Shown in pieces: positions 23,248 to 31,061 of a DNA stretch of 64,000 nucleotides; position 1 is the first letter of the stretch, and each line of letters opens with the position of its first letter. The stretch lies in NCBI RefSeq assembly GCF_023703415.1, contig NZ_JAGMTU010000001.1, positions 124,001-188,000 of the forward strand. Reading direction: 5' to 3'. Origin of the DNA: Microbacterium sp. USTB-Y. Lineage in GTDB: Bacteria; Actinomycetota; Actinomycetes; Actinomycetales; Microbacteriaceae. Below the pieces are notes generated by a model that had not been told where the DNA came from, did no database searches, and saw only the letters and a list, made by a program, of their open reading frames with translations. Made by a program: the position numbers and the translations under genes.

Positions 23248-24693
23248 GTGACCGCTGAAACCACCCCGCAGACCCATACCGCCCTGAGACAGGGCGCCCT
23301 CGGCGTCGCCGGCATCGTCTTCCTGGTGCTCGCGGCCGTCGCGCCGCTGACCGGGATCGTCGTCGTCGCCTCGCTGGTCATCGCGTTCGGCAACGGCGGC
23401 GGCGCCCCCGTGTCGTTCTTCCTCGTGGCCGTGATCCTGCTGCTCTTCGCCGTCGGCTACGCGCAGATGTCGAAGCAGCTCGTCAACGCCGGCGGGTTCT
23501 ACGCGTTCGTGGTCAAGGGTCTCGGACGCACCGGCGGCATGATCGCGGGTCTCATCGCGACCCTCGGCTACAACTTCTTCGTCGTCGGCACGATCGGCAC
23601 CAGCGGCTTCTTCATGCAGACGATCATCGCCCAGCTCACCGGCCTCGACATCCACTGGCTGGTGTGGGGCCTGCTCTCGATCGCCGTGTGCTTCGTGCTC
23701 GCCCGGATCGGCGTGGACTTCTCCTCGAAGGTGCTCGGCGTCTGCCTGGTGCTCGAGGTGAGCATGCTCGTCGTCTTCGACATCTCCGTGCTCGTCCGCA
23801 CCGGCTACAGCTTCGAGGCGTTCAGCCCCGCCGCCGTGTTCTCCGGATCCCTGCCCATCGGCCTGCTGCTCGCGGCGACCGGCTTCCTCGGCTTCGAGGC
23901 GACCGCGCTGTTCAGCGAGGAGGCCAAGAAGCCGCTGCGCACCATCCCGCGCGCCACCTACACGGCGATCACCGCGATCGGCATCATCCTCGGCGTCACC
24001 ACCTGGGCGGTCGTCAGCGCGATCGGCGTCGCGAAGGCCCAGAAGACCGCGGTCGACCACCTCGCGGACGGCGACCTCATCTTCTCCATCGCGCAGACCT
24101 ACCTCGGCGGCCCGCTGACCACCGTCATGGAGATCCTGCTGCTGGTGAGCCTGTTCGCGGCGATGCTCGCGTTCCACAACTCGGCCACCCGCTACCTCTA
24201 CGCGCTCGGCCGCGCCCGGATCCTCCCGCACGCCTTCGCCCGCACCCGCTCGACGGGTACTCCGCAGATCGCCGGCATCGTCCAGGCCGGGTTCGCCGCG
24301 ATCGTGGCCGTGGTCTTCTTCCTCGCCGGAGCCAACCCGATCACCCAGATCGTGCCGGCGATGCTCGGCTTCGGCACGCTCAGCGTGCTGATCCTGCAGG
24401 GCCTCGCCGCGCTGTCGATCGTGGTCTACTTCCGCCGCAAGGGCGACGGCCGCTGGTGGAGCACGTTCATCGCCCCCGGCATCGGCTTCCTCGGCATCGC
24501 CGCGATCGCGATCCTCGCGATGTTCAACTTCAACATCGTCGCCGGATCCGAGGAGCTCTGGATCAACCTGCTGCCGCTGCTGCTCGTGCTCGCCGTGATC
24601 GGCGGCATCGTGTACGCGCAGTATCTGAAGCGCGCGAAGCCCGTCGTCTACGACGGCCTCGCCGCCGACCTGGAGCAGTTCAGCACGCGCTGA
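23248..24693 (+). CDS. APC-family amino acid/amine permease
   Basis: A 481-aa integral membrane transporter with about 12 helices. It shows the APC core GALGVAGIVFLVLAAVAPLT in TM1, NAGGFYAFVVKGLGR at TM2-3, and TGFLGFEATALFSEEAKKPL at TM6 with the following loop. GTG at 23248 has GAAGGAG upstream; longer frames to the left are antisense to SDR 2. It is followed by moaF2 and an amidohydrolase, so it probably imports an amine, amino acid or amide used by them. Energy would come from proton or sodium symport as in family members. Confidence 0.88.
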   Translation: MTAETTPQTHTALRQGALGVAGIVFLVLAAVAPLTGIVVVASLVIAFGNGGGAPVSFFLVAVILLLFAVGYAQMSKQLVNAGGFYAFVVKGLGRTGGMIAGLIATLGYNFFVVGTIGTSGFFMQTIIAQLTGLDIHWLVWGLLSIAVCFVLARIGVDFSSKVLGVCLVLEVSMLVVFDISVLVRTGYSFEAFSPAAVFSGSLPIGLLLAATGFLGFEATALFSEEAKKPLRTIPRATYTAITAIGIILGVTTWAVVSAIGVAKAQKTAVDHLADGDLIFSIAQTYLGGPLTTVMEILLLVSLFAAMLAFHNSATRYLYALGRARILPHAFARTRSTGTPQIAGIVQAGFAAIVAVVFFLAGANPITQIVPAMLGFGTLSVLILQGLAALSIVVYFRRKGDGRWWSTFIAPGIGFLGIAAIAILAMFNFNIVAGSEELWINLLPLLLVLAVIGGIVYAQYLKRAKPVVYDGLAADLEQFSTR

Positions 24694-24735
24694 TCTCCCC
24701 CCGACCAGCCCCCGCACCCACCACCAAGGAGCATC

Positions 24736-25596
24736 ATGACCACCATGAACCCCGCAGACACCTCGACCTGGCTGCCGCTGGACGGCCTCGCCCCCGGCTT
24801 CGACGCGAACAAGGCGCCGCACACCACGGCCCTGTCCGGCCGCGAGATCGACGTGACCGCCCCCAACGGCACCCGCATCGCGCACCGGTTCGCCGATGAC
24901 GAGGTCACCTGGACCTACACCCCCGGCGAGGGCGACCCGACGGCGCCCGCCACCGACACCGACGCGTACGAGGCGATCGAGGTCGACGAGGATCTGTTCT
25001 ACGTGCAGTTCCACCACCGCTACCTGCCGAACGAGGCCGTCTCCCTCGTGATCGACCTGCGCGCGGGGCGCGTGCTGTCGATCATCAGCGAGATCCTGCC
25101 GACGCTCGAGCCCGGACGCACCCGCGTGGTGCACCACTTCGGCACCGCGACCATCGACGGCGCCGAGGTCGCCGGCGACGAGCCGCACCCCACGACCGCG
25201 CTGATCGGCCGCCGCGTCGAGTGGGTGTACAGCACCGAGCACGCCTACGAGCACGTCTACCTCTCGGAGCGCTGGTACAGCTGGCAGTGCCTCGCCGGTC
25301 CCGAGCGCGGGCTCGCCGACACCGACGAGAACAGCGTGTGGGAGATCCGTCCCGGCATCTACGTGTTCGCGTGGCGCGAGAAGGTCATCCCGTGCGCCTC
25401 GGTCACGATCGCCGACCATCGCGACGTCACGAAGATCCGCTCGCACGGCGTGCTGTTCGGCCTCGATGAGACCGGCGAGGTGCCCACGCACTTCACCTTC
25501 GGCGCGTGGGGCCGCCTGATCTCGGTGACCCACCACTCGCCCGAGCTCGAGCCGGCGAACTTCGGCGCGCAGGACGCCGCGGCGGCCGGGGCCTGA
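24736..25596 (+). CDS. MoaF-family protein 2
   Basis: A 286-aa second MoaF homologue. An N-terminal lipocalin-like half holds GREIDVTAPNGTRIAHRFAD, and the C-terminal half carries the conserved YEHVYLSERWYSWQCLAG from residue 171, closely matching the motif of protein 1. Then come SVWEIRPGIYVFAWREKVIP and HGVLFGLDE. The ATG has AAGGAG upstream. It lies between an APC permease and an amidohydrolase that starts 1 nt after its stop. The name MoaF should not be read as molybdenum-related here, since no Moco gene is present. Function unknown; ligand binding or an accessory catalytic step is likely. Confidence 0.78.
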   Translation: MTTMNPADTSTWLPLDGLAPGFDANKAPHTTALSGREIDVTAPNGTRIAHRFADDEVTWTYTPGEGDPTAPATDTDAYEAIEVDEDLFYVQFHHRYLPNEAVSLVIDLRAGRVLSIISEILPTLEPGRTRVVHHFGTATIDGAEVAGDEPHPTTALIGRRVEWVYSTEHAYEHVYLSERWYSWQCLAGPERGLADTDENSVWEIRPGIYVFAWREKVIPCASVTIADHRDVTKIRSHGVLFGLDETGEVPTHFTFGAWGRLISVTHHSPELEPANFGAQDAAAAGA

Positions 25597-25597
25597 C

Positions 25598-27247
25598 ATG
25601 ACGACCGCCCCCGCCGAGCTCATCGTCGCAGCCGACGTCATCCGCACCCTGGACGCGACTCACCCGACCGCCGAGGCCTTCGCCGTACGCGACGGGCGCA
25701 TCGCCGCGATCGGCTCCCGCGCCGAGGTCGACGCCCTGCGCGGCGACGGCACCCGGGTGCTCGAGCTCGGCGGGGCGGCGGTCTACCCCGGCTTCGTCGA
25801 CGTGCACAACCACCACGCGCTCGCCGGGCGCACGGAGCTGTTCGAACTCACCCTGCCGCCCGCGCTCACTCTGGACGAGATCCTCGACCGGGTGCGCGAG
25901 AAGGCGGCCACTCTGCCCGAGGACGCCTGGATCATCGGCGGCGTGGTCGCCTCGACCTTGCTGCCGTCGCTGCAGAGCACGGCCGTGCGGCTCCGGCTGG
26001 ACGAGGCGGCGGGCGGCCGCCCCGTCGTCATCGCGGAGGACTCCCGGCACAACCGGTGGGCGAGCTCGCGCGCGCTCGAGCTCGCCGGCATCACCCCCGA
26101 CACGATCCCGGCCGGCGGCGTCACGATCCTCGACCCCGCCGACGGCACCCCGACGGGTGTGCTGCTCGAAGCGGCCGGGATCCCCGTGCAGGAGGCCTAC
26201 GACCGTTCCGGCGGACTCACCACCGCGCAGCACCGGGCGGCGTCGGCGCACGGCGTGCACCTCGCGAACCGCTACGGGATCACCGCGTTCCAGGACGCGG
26301 GCGTCTCCACCGACATCCTCGGCGCCCTCCGCGACCTCGACGCAGACGGCGAGCTCGACGCGTGGGTGGTGTCGTCGCTGCTCGTCAACGACGAGATCTT
26401 CGGATTCGACCCGGTCGGATCCCCGCTCATCGCGCGCGGCGAGGAGTTCCGCACCGCGCACCACCGCCCCGACTTCGTGAAGATCTTCCTGGACGGGGTG
26501 CCGCCGGCGCGCACCGCCTCGTTCCTGGAGCCCTACGTCGCGGACGCGGTGCACGGCGCGCACTTCCACGGCGAGACCACGATGACCTTCGACGAGCTGC
26601 ACGGCTGGCTGCGCCAGGTCGCCGAGCGTGGCCTCGGCGCCAAGGTGCACTGCACGGGCGACGGCTCCGCCCGGCTCGTGCTCGACGTCGCCGAGCGGCT
26701 GCGCGCCGACGGCTTCACCACGCCGATCCAGATCGCGCACGGGCAGTTCCTCGCGGACAGCGACATCCCGCGCCTCGCCGCGCTCGACGTGGTTGCCGAC
26801 ATCTCGCCGTTCATCTGGTTCCCCGGCATCATCCCGCAGATGCTCACCGAGGTGCTCGGCGAGCGCGCGGAGCATTCCCAGCCGAACCGCGCCCTCATCG
26901 ACGCCGGAGCCCTCGTGGCCGGCGGATCCGACTGGCCCGTGAGCGAGTCGCCGAACCCGCTCGAGGGCATACAGGGACTCGTCACCCGGGCGGATCCGCT
27001 GCGCCGCGCGCCCGGCACGCTCTGGCCCGAGCAGGCGATCACCGCCGAGGAGGCGCTGCAGGTGTTCACCCGCAACGCCGCAGTCGCGATGGGCCTCGGC
27101 GCGGAGACCGGATCCCTCGAGGTCGGGAAGTCGGCGGACTTCGTCGTGCTGGACCGCGATGCGATCGCGGGCCCCGCCGACGCCATCATCGACGCCCAGG
27201 TGCTCGCGACCTGGTTCGCCGGACGCGAGGTGTACGCGGCGGACTGA
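25598..27247 (+). CDS. YtcJ-like metal-dependent amidohydrolase
   Basis: A 549-aa Amidohydro_3 enzyme. The metal-binding motif is DVHNHHAL (after GGAAVYPGF), with later ligands in KVHCTGDGSARLV and IQIAHGQFL, and the catalytic Asp in GGSDWPVSESPNPLEGI. It ends with SLEVGKSADFVVLDRD, the strand that closes the composite beta domain. It is cytoplasmic. It would hydrolyse an amide, carbamate or formyl group on the compound imported by the APC permease. It is effectively coupled to moaF2 (1-nt gap), and a strong terminator follows. Confidence 0.85.
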   Translation: MTTAPAELIVAADVIRTLDATHPTAEAFAVRDGRIAAIGSRAEVDALRGDGTRVLELGGAAVYPGFVDVHNHHALAGRTELFELTLPPALTLDEILDRVREKAATLPEDAWIIGGVVASTLLPSLQSTAVRLRLDEAAGGRPVVIAEDSRHNRWASSRALELAGITPDTIPAGGVTILDPADGTPTGVLLEAAGIPVQEAYDRSGGLTTAQHRAASAHGVHLANRYGITAFQDAGVSTDILGALRDLDADGELDAWVVSSLLVNDEIFGFDPVGSPLIARGEEFRTAHHRPDFVKIFLDGVPPARTASFLEPYVADAVHGAHFHGETTMTFDELHGWLRQVAERGLGAKVHCTGDGSARLVLDVAERLRADGFTTPIQIAHGQFLADSDIPRLAALDVVADISPFIWFPGIIPQMLTEVLGERAEHSQPNRALIDAGALVAGGSDWPVSESPNPLEGIQGLVTRADPLRRAPGTLWPEQAITAEEALQVFTRNAAVAMGLGAETGSLEVGKSADFVVLDRDAIAGPADAIIDAQVLATWFAGREVYAAD

Positions 27248-27262
27248 GCCCGGCCGCCCGAC

Positions 27263-27327
27263 GAGAGACCACCGTCCGCAGGAGACCCGCGTGCACACGC
27301 GGCCCCTCCTGAGGACAGTGGTCTCTC
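27263..27327. terminator. bidirectional terminator
   Basis: gagagaccaccgtccgcagg.. (27263-27284) pairs with 27306-27327 at 20 of 22 positions around a cgcgtgcacacgcg apex. It ends at the stop codon of the minus-strand gene and lies 15 nt after the amidohydrolase stop, so it serves both convergent genes. Confidence 0.75.
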
Positions 27328-27772
27328 AGTCCGCGGCGAGGGGGTGCCAGTGGCGGTCCTGCAGGTCGGCGACGTCGATCCAGGAGCCGTCTCCGCGCGG
27401 CGCAGCGGCCGACTCCCACACGCCGAAGTGCGCAAGCGGCGCAGGCCAGGCATAGCCGGAGACCGGCCGACCCACGACGTTGCGCACCGCGCCGACGAAC
27501 CGGATGCCGGCATCCGCGCCGACGATCTCCTCCGCGAGTGCGCGGATGGTGCCGGTCCCGTCCTGATCCTCGTCGGGCACGATCCGCATCGGCAGATCGA
27601 GCCGGCCTCCGTCCGCCCGGGGAGTGCAGAAGACCAGATCGGCCCGACGCAGCAGCAGCCGCACGACGCACAGGGGCCGCGGCGGCGCGGCGCATCGGAT
27701 CACCTCGGCGCGGCCGCCGGGCGGCAGCCAGGGTGCGTTCGCCGTGACATGGATGACGGTCTCGGCGCTCAC
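27326..27772 (-). CDS. hypothetical protein, weakly NUDIX-like
   Basis: A 148-aa protein of unknown function. The central stretch TGTIRALAEEIVGADAGIRF resembles the helix of a NUDIX box but lacks the full GX5EX7REUXEEXGU pattern, so hydrolase activity should not be assumed. The C-terminal part (SWIDVADLQDRHWHPLA) is like the end of NUDIX folds. GTG at 27772 was chosen because TACGCT lies 6 nt upstream, the leaderless spacing seen elsewhere in the window; a GTG at 27793 would start before that promoter element. Confidence 0.55.
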   Translation of the reverse strand: MSAETVIHVTANAPWLPPGGRAEVIRCAAPPRPLCVVRLLLRRADLVFCTPRADGGRLDLPMRIVPDEDQDGTGTIRALAEEIVGADAGIRFVGAVRNVVGRPVSGYAWPAPLAHFGVWESAAAPRGDGSWIDVADLQDRHWHPLAAD

Positions 27773-27778
27773 CTCGCG

Positions 27779-27784
27779 AGCGTA
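27779..27784 (-). promoter_or_regulatory. -10 element (leaderless) of the 148-aa gene
   Basis: TACGCT on the minus strand is followed by 6 nt and GTG at 27772. Confidence 0.45.
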
Positions 27785-27799
27785 GCGGTGCACGCCTGA

Positions 27800-27866
27800 C
27801 TCGGAGATGTACGCGATCTTCGGATCCTTTTCGCGGATCCCTCCGACGCAGGCGTACGACTCCGAG
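27800..27866. terminator. inverted repeat after the membrane-protein gene
   Basis: ctcggagatgtacgc (27800-27814) pairs with 27852-27866 at 13 of 15 positions, with an internal ggatcc..ggatcc pair. It lies directly downstream of the minus-strand membrane-protein gene and is a likely terminator. Confidence 0.45.
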
Positions 27867-27902
27867 CCTGGCGCCCGGGTTCCGGCAGGGAGCGGCGCGC
27901 CG

Positions 27903-28544
27903 TCAGCGGCGCGGGATGTCCCGCCCGCGCAGGCGCCAGAGCAGCCAGGCGGCGCCGACCGGGATCGTGAAGAACCCGAGCAGGATCCCGCTGTGCCACA
28001 TCGCGAGCCCCGAGGGCAGCAGCGGATTCACGGCGCCGGGACCCGAGGCCGACCCGCCGACCTGCCAGAGCGCGCCGAGGAGCGAGACCAGCCCGATGAC
28101 GACGCCGACCGCGAGCGGCAGCAGGATCGCCACCGCCTTCTCCCACCGCCACCAGAACCGGCTCGACGTGACCAGCGCCACCCCGATCACCCATCCGCCG
28201 ACCGGGAACAGGAAGGTGCCGATGCCGAGCACGAGGGCGCCGACGATCGCGAACCACTTGGTGTCGACCATGGCCGGCTTCACCGGCGGGGCGGGTGCCG
28301 GGGACACGACGACGACCGGTGCGGGCGGGGCGGATCCCGTCTCCTCCTTCGCGGCTGCGGCGATCCGCGCCGGATCCCCGAGCTGCGCGATCCGCCGCCG
28401 CGTCTCCGCGGCGTCGAGCCCGTCGAGCTCCTCCGCGACGCCGCTGCGCAGCTCGTTCGCGACCCGCCACGGCAGATCCGCGATCGCGGTGTCGAGTCGT
28501 CCCAGGTAGTCCTCGCGCAGGCTCTGCGCCTCGGCCTCGGTCAT
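27903..28544 (-). CDS. HAAS-type membrane protein paired with PadR
   Basis: A 213-aa protein with an N-terminal cytoplasmic helical domain: LREDYLGRLDTAIADLPWRV, then ELDGLDAAETRRRIAQLGDP. This matches the HAAS/DUF1700 signalling-type domain that usually accompanies PadR regulators. An Ala/Pro-rich linker and about four membrane segments follow, with a basic tail. The start at 28544 overlaps the PadR stop by 4 bp (ATGA). The pair is thought to sense membrane or envelope state, but the ligand and targets are not visible here. Confidence 0.75.
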   Translation of the reverse strand: MTEAEAQSLREDYLGRLDTAIADLPWRVANELRSGVAEELDGLDAAETRRRIAQLGDPARIAAAAKEETGSAPPAPVVVVSPAPAPPVKPAMVDTKWFAIVGALVLGIGTFLFPVGGWVIGVALVTSSRFWWRWEKAVAILLPLAVGVVIGLVSLLGALWQVGGSASGPGAVNPLLPSGLAMWHSGILLGFFTIPVGAAWLLWRLRGRDIPRR

Positions 28545-28903
28545 GCTTCCCCCTCTGCGGTCGCCCGCGCCGCCGGCGGGCTCTCTGCGATCAGACCCGC
28601 CACGCTGCGCGCGAACGGCGTCCAGGATGTCCGGAACTGCGCCAGCTGCCGCACGCCGTCCTCGGTGAGCTCGTAGTAGCGCCGCACGGGACCCGACTCC
28701 GAGGGGCGCTCGAACGTGCGCACCCATCCGCTCTGCCGCAGCCGCGACAGCAGGGGATAGAGCGTGCCGATGCTGGCGATGAGGCCCTCGGCGATCAGCC
28801 GCTCCGAGAGCTCCCAGCCGTACATCGGGCCGCGCGCGAGCAGGCCGAGCACGCAGTACTCCACCACGCCCTTGCGCATCTGCGCCCCGACGTCCGCTGT
28901 CAT
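28541..28903 (-). CDS. PadR-family transcriptional regulator
   Basis: A 120-aa winged-helix regulator (MRKGVVEYCVLGLLARGPMY, GWELSERL, SIGTLYPLLSRLRQSGWV, RRYYELTEDGVRQL). The ATG at 28903 was chosen because TAGCTT lies 7 nt upstream; longer frames to 28939 start inside the operator. The palindrome at 28916-28941 overlaps the promoter, which indicates autorepression, and the co-transcribed HAAS membrane protein is presumably released with it. Family members respond to phenolics, drugs or envelope stress. Confidence 0.9.
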   Translation of the reverse strand: MTADVGAQMRKGVVEYCVLGLLARGPMYGWELSERLIAEGLIASIGTLYPLLSRLRQSGWVRTFERPSESGPVRRYYELTEDGVRQLAQFRTSWTPFARSVAGLIAESPPAARATAEGEA

Positions 28904-28910
28904 GCCTGAC

Positions 28911-28916
28911 AAGCTA
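28911..28916 (-). promoter_or_regulatory. -10 element of padR (leaderless)
   Basis: TAGCTT on the minus strand lies 7 nt before the ATG at 28903 and is partly covered by the palindromic operator. Confidence 0.5.
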
Positions 28917-28941
28917 TCTTGCATCGCAAGATGATGCAAGA
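28916..28941. promoter_or_regulatory. PadR operator
   Basis: ATCTTGC-ATC-GCAAGAT (28916-28932) is a perfect palindrome. TCTTGCATC (28917-28925) and GATGCAAGA (28933-28941) form a second, wider inverted repeat. The ATG(C)-rich pattern resembles PadR sites (ATGT-N8-ACAT type) and covers the padR promoter. Confidence 0.7.
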
Positions 28942-29029
28942 CTCACGGAGCGCCGGTCGCAGGCCGAGTGCGCCCCGAGTGCGGGCCGAATGCGGGCCGT
29001 CTCACCTCGCGGCGCGGCCGCGGGCCGTC

Positions 29030-30277
29030 TCACCCGGCGGCGCGGGCGGCGTCCGCTCCGGCCACCGGCAGCGGGAGAGCATCGGTCGCGTTCTCGGCGA
29101 AGGCGCGCTTCATCAGCGGGCGCAACGGCCGGGAGAGCATCACGCGGGTCGTGAGCCGGCCCAGCACCGCTCCCGCGCGCGACGCCGGGACCGCGCGCTC
29201 GAGACTGCCGAACGGGATCTTCTTGCCGTCGGCGATGAAGGGCTCGATCCGCCGCGCGTAGCGGGCGAGCGCCGCGGGCACGTCCTCCGTGCACGCATCC
29301 GCGAGCTCACCGGCGAGCACGTACGCCCCCACGAGCGCCATCGCGGTACCCATGCCGCTGAGCGGGGTTCCGCAGTATCCGGCGTCGCCCACGAGCGCGA
29401 CGCGGCCGTTCGCGACGTCCGGCACGTCGACCCGCGCGAGCTCGTCGAAGTAGAAGTCCTCCGCGCCCCCCATCGCCGCGAGCACGGCGGGCGCCTGCCA
29501 CCCGGCGCCCTCGATGAGCCGGCGGATCAGGGCCTCCTGCGCGGCGCGATCGCCGCGCAGCGCCGCATCGTGACCGACGCGCAGCGTGAGCATCGCCTTC
29601 GACGTCGCCGGATCCCGGTCGGGGCGGATCCCGAGCATCGCGCCCGGCACGATCCGCATCGAGAACCAGCCGTCCTCGATGCCGGCCGGAGTGGGCATCG
29701 TGAAGAACGCCGCGTAGCCGCCGAGCCGCGTGGCGAACCCCTCCTCCGGCCCGAAGGCCAGCCGCCGCGTCGCCGAGTGCACCCCGTCGGCGCCGAGCAC
29801 CGCATCGAAGCGCTCCGGCCCTCCCGACCCGAAACGCACCTCGACACCGGCATCGTCCTGCGCGAGCGCCTCGATCCGGTCGCCGTAGCGCAGCGAGAGG
29901 AGCCCCGGAGACGCTGCGGCGGCCTCGGCGAGCGCATCCAGGAGCACCTGGTTCAGATCTCCGCGGGCGATCTCGACGTCGGCGACCGCGCCGCGCCCGT
30001 CGAAGAGCTCGACCGGCATGCGTCCGTACGAGCGCCCGCGTCCGTCGACGTAGACCATCCCCTTTTCGTGCAGCCGGCGGGCGCTGATGCCGGGCATGAG
30101 CCCCATGCGCTCCGCAGCCTCGCGGCTCGCGCCGCGCAGATCGACGGCCTGGCCACCCGGGCGCGGCCCGGGCGCGCGCTCGACGACCGTCGTGCTGATC
30201 CCGCTGCGGACGAGCTGCAGGGCCGTGGCGATCCCGGCGATACCGGCGCCGGAGATGAGGACGTGGGGTGCGGACAT
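29030..30277 (-). CDS. FAD-dependent aromatic monooxygenase
   Basis: A 415-aa class A flavoprotein monooxygenase. It shows the Rossmann motif GAGIAGIATALQLVRSG with ERAPGPRPGG, the GADGVHSATRR DG motif in the middle, and VALVGDAGYCGTPLSGMGT for the FAD ribityl contact. It would use NAD(P)H and O2 to hydroxylate an aromatic or polyketide substrate; TetX/PgaE-like drug-modifying enzymes belong to the same group, so resistance is possible. It is divergent from a TetR gene with three operator-like palindromes between them, which indicates inducible control. GAGGAGAA precedes the ATG. Confidence 0.87.
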   Translation of the reverse strand: MSAPHVLISGAGIAGIATALQLVRSGISTTVVERAPGPRPGGQAVDLRGASREAAERMGLMPGISARRLHEKGMVYVDGRGRSYGRMPVELFDGRGAVADVEIARGDLNQVLLDALAEAAAASPGLLSLRYGDRIEALAQDDAGVEVRFGSGGPERFDAVLGADGVHSATRRLAFGPEEGFATRLGGYAAFFTMPTPAGIEDGWFSMRIVPGAMLGIRPDRDPATSKAMLTLRVGHDAALRGDRAAQEALIRRLIEGAGWQAPAVLAAMGGAEDFYFDELARVDVPDVANGRVALVGDAGYCGTPLSGMGTAMALVGAYVLAGELADACTEDVPAALARYARRIEPFIADGKKIPFGSLERAVPASRAGAVLGRLTTRVMLSRPLRPLMKRAFAENATDALPLPVAGADAARAAG

Positions 30278-30301
30278 GGCGTTCTCCTCGGTGCGAGTGA
30301 T

Positions 30302-30351
30302 TTAGACGTTTGTCTAAGACGTATGTCTACACGGGTCTGAGACGCGTGTCT
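30302..30351. promoter_or_regulatory. triple TetR operator (TAGAC-N4-GTCTA type)
   Basis: Three palindromes share AGAC-N4-GTCT: TTAGACGTTTGTCTAA (30302-30317), AGACGTATGTCT (30317-30328) and AGACGCGTGTCT (30340-30351). A half-site gtctaaa follows at 30361. They fill the 109-nt divergent region, so the TetR protein probably binds cooperatively and controls both directions. Confidence 0.8.
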
Positions 30352-30374
30352 AGTACCAGCGTCTAAATCCTGCC

Positions 30375-30380
30375 TAGGAT
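30375..30380 (+). promoter_or_regulatory. -10 element of tetR (leaderless)
   Basis: TAGGAT lies 6 nt before the ATG at 30387. No Shine-Dalgarno sequence is present in the gap. Confidence 0.5.
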
Positions 30381-30386
30381 GGCGGC

Positions 30387-30968
30387 ATGGGAAATCGTGA
30401 GGATCTGCTCGCCGGAGCCCGCCGCGTCATCGTCGAGCGGGGCGTCGCGAACGCCACCGCCCGCGACATCGCCCAGGCCGCGGGGGTGAGCCTCGCGGCG
30501 ATCGGGTATCACTTCGGCTCGAAGGATCAGCTCGTCACCGAGGCGCTCCTGGACACGCTGGGCACCGGGATCGGGGACGGCATGGAGGCCGCCATCGTCG
30601 AGGCGAAGGACCTCCCCCGCCTCGCCGGTTTCGCCGCCCTGTGGAACCGCATGCCCGACGTGTTCGCGGCCAACCGCGAGACCCTGCTGGCCAGCATGGA
30701 GAACGCCGTGCGCATGATGCGGGACCCGGCCGCGCTGACCCGCATGCAGGCCGCCGTCGAGGAGGGGTACCGGGGCGTCGCCGAAGGCCTCGTCGCGGCC
30801 TACCCCGACCTCACGCCCGAGCAGGCACTGGCGCTCGGGCAGCTGGAGTTCGTGCTCTCCCAGGGCCTCGGGATCCTCTGGCTGCTGAGCCCCGAGGGAC
30901 GGATCCCGGACGGCGACACGCTCGCGTCGGCGGTCGCCCTCCTGCACGACGGGGCCGGCGCGGACTGA
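30387..30968 (+). CDS. TetR-family regulator
   Basis: A 193-aa TetR repressor with the HTH TARDIAQAAGVSLAAIGYHF at about residues 27-46 and GSKDQLVTEAL after it, then a helical effector domain. It is divergent from the FAD monooxygenase with three repeated palindromes in between, its evident operators. It also precedes the AMP-ligase/ketosynthase cassette on the same strand, 93 nt upstream, though that cassette has its own possible -10 (TACACT at 31001). It therefore may control monooxygenase and cassette together; that second link is inference. Confidence 0.87.
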   Translation: MGNREDLLAGARRVIVERGVANATARDIAQAAGVSLAAIGYHFGSKDQLVTEALLDTLGTGIGDGMEAAIVEAKDLPRLAGFAALWNRMPDVFAANRETLLASMENAVRMMRDPAALTRMQAAVEEGYRGVAEGLVAAYPDLTPEQALALGQLEFVLSQGLGILWLLSPEGRIPDGDTLASAVALLHDGAGAD

Positions 30969-31061
30969 CTCGCGGCGGTCCTGCGCCCGCCGCCCGGTCC
31001 TACACTGGATCGGGAAGCCGGACCCGGGCCGGCCGCGCCCGCGTCACGGGAAGGGTGGGGC

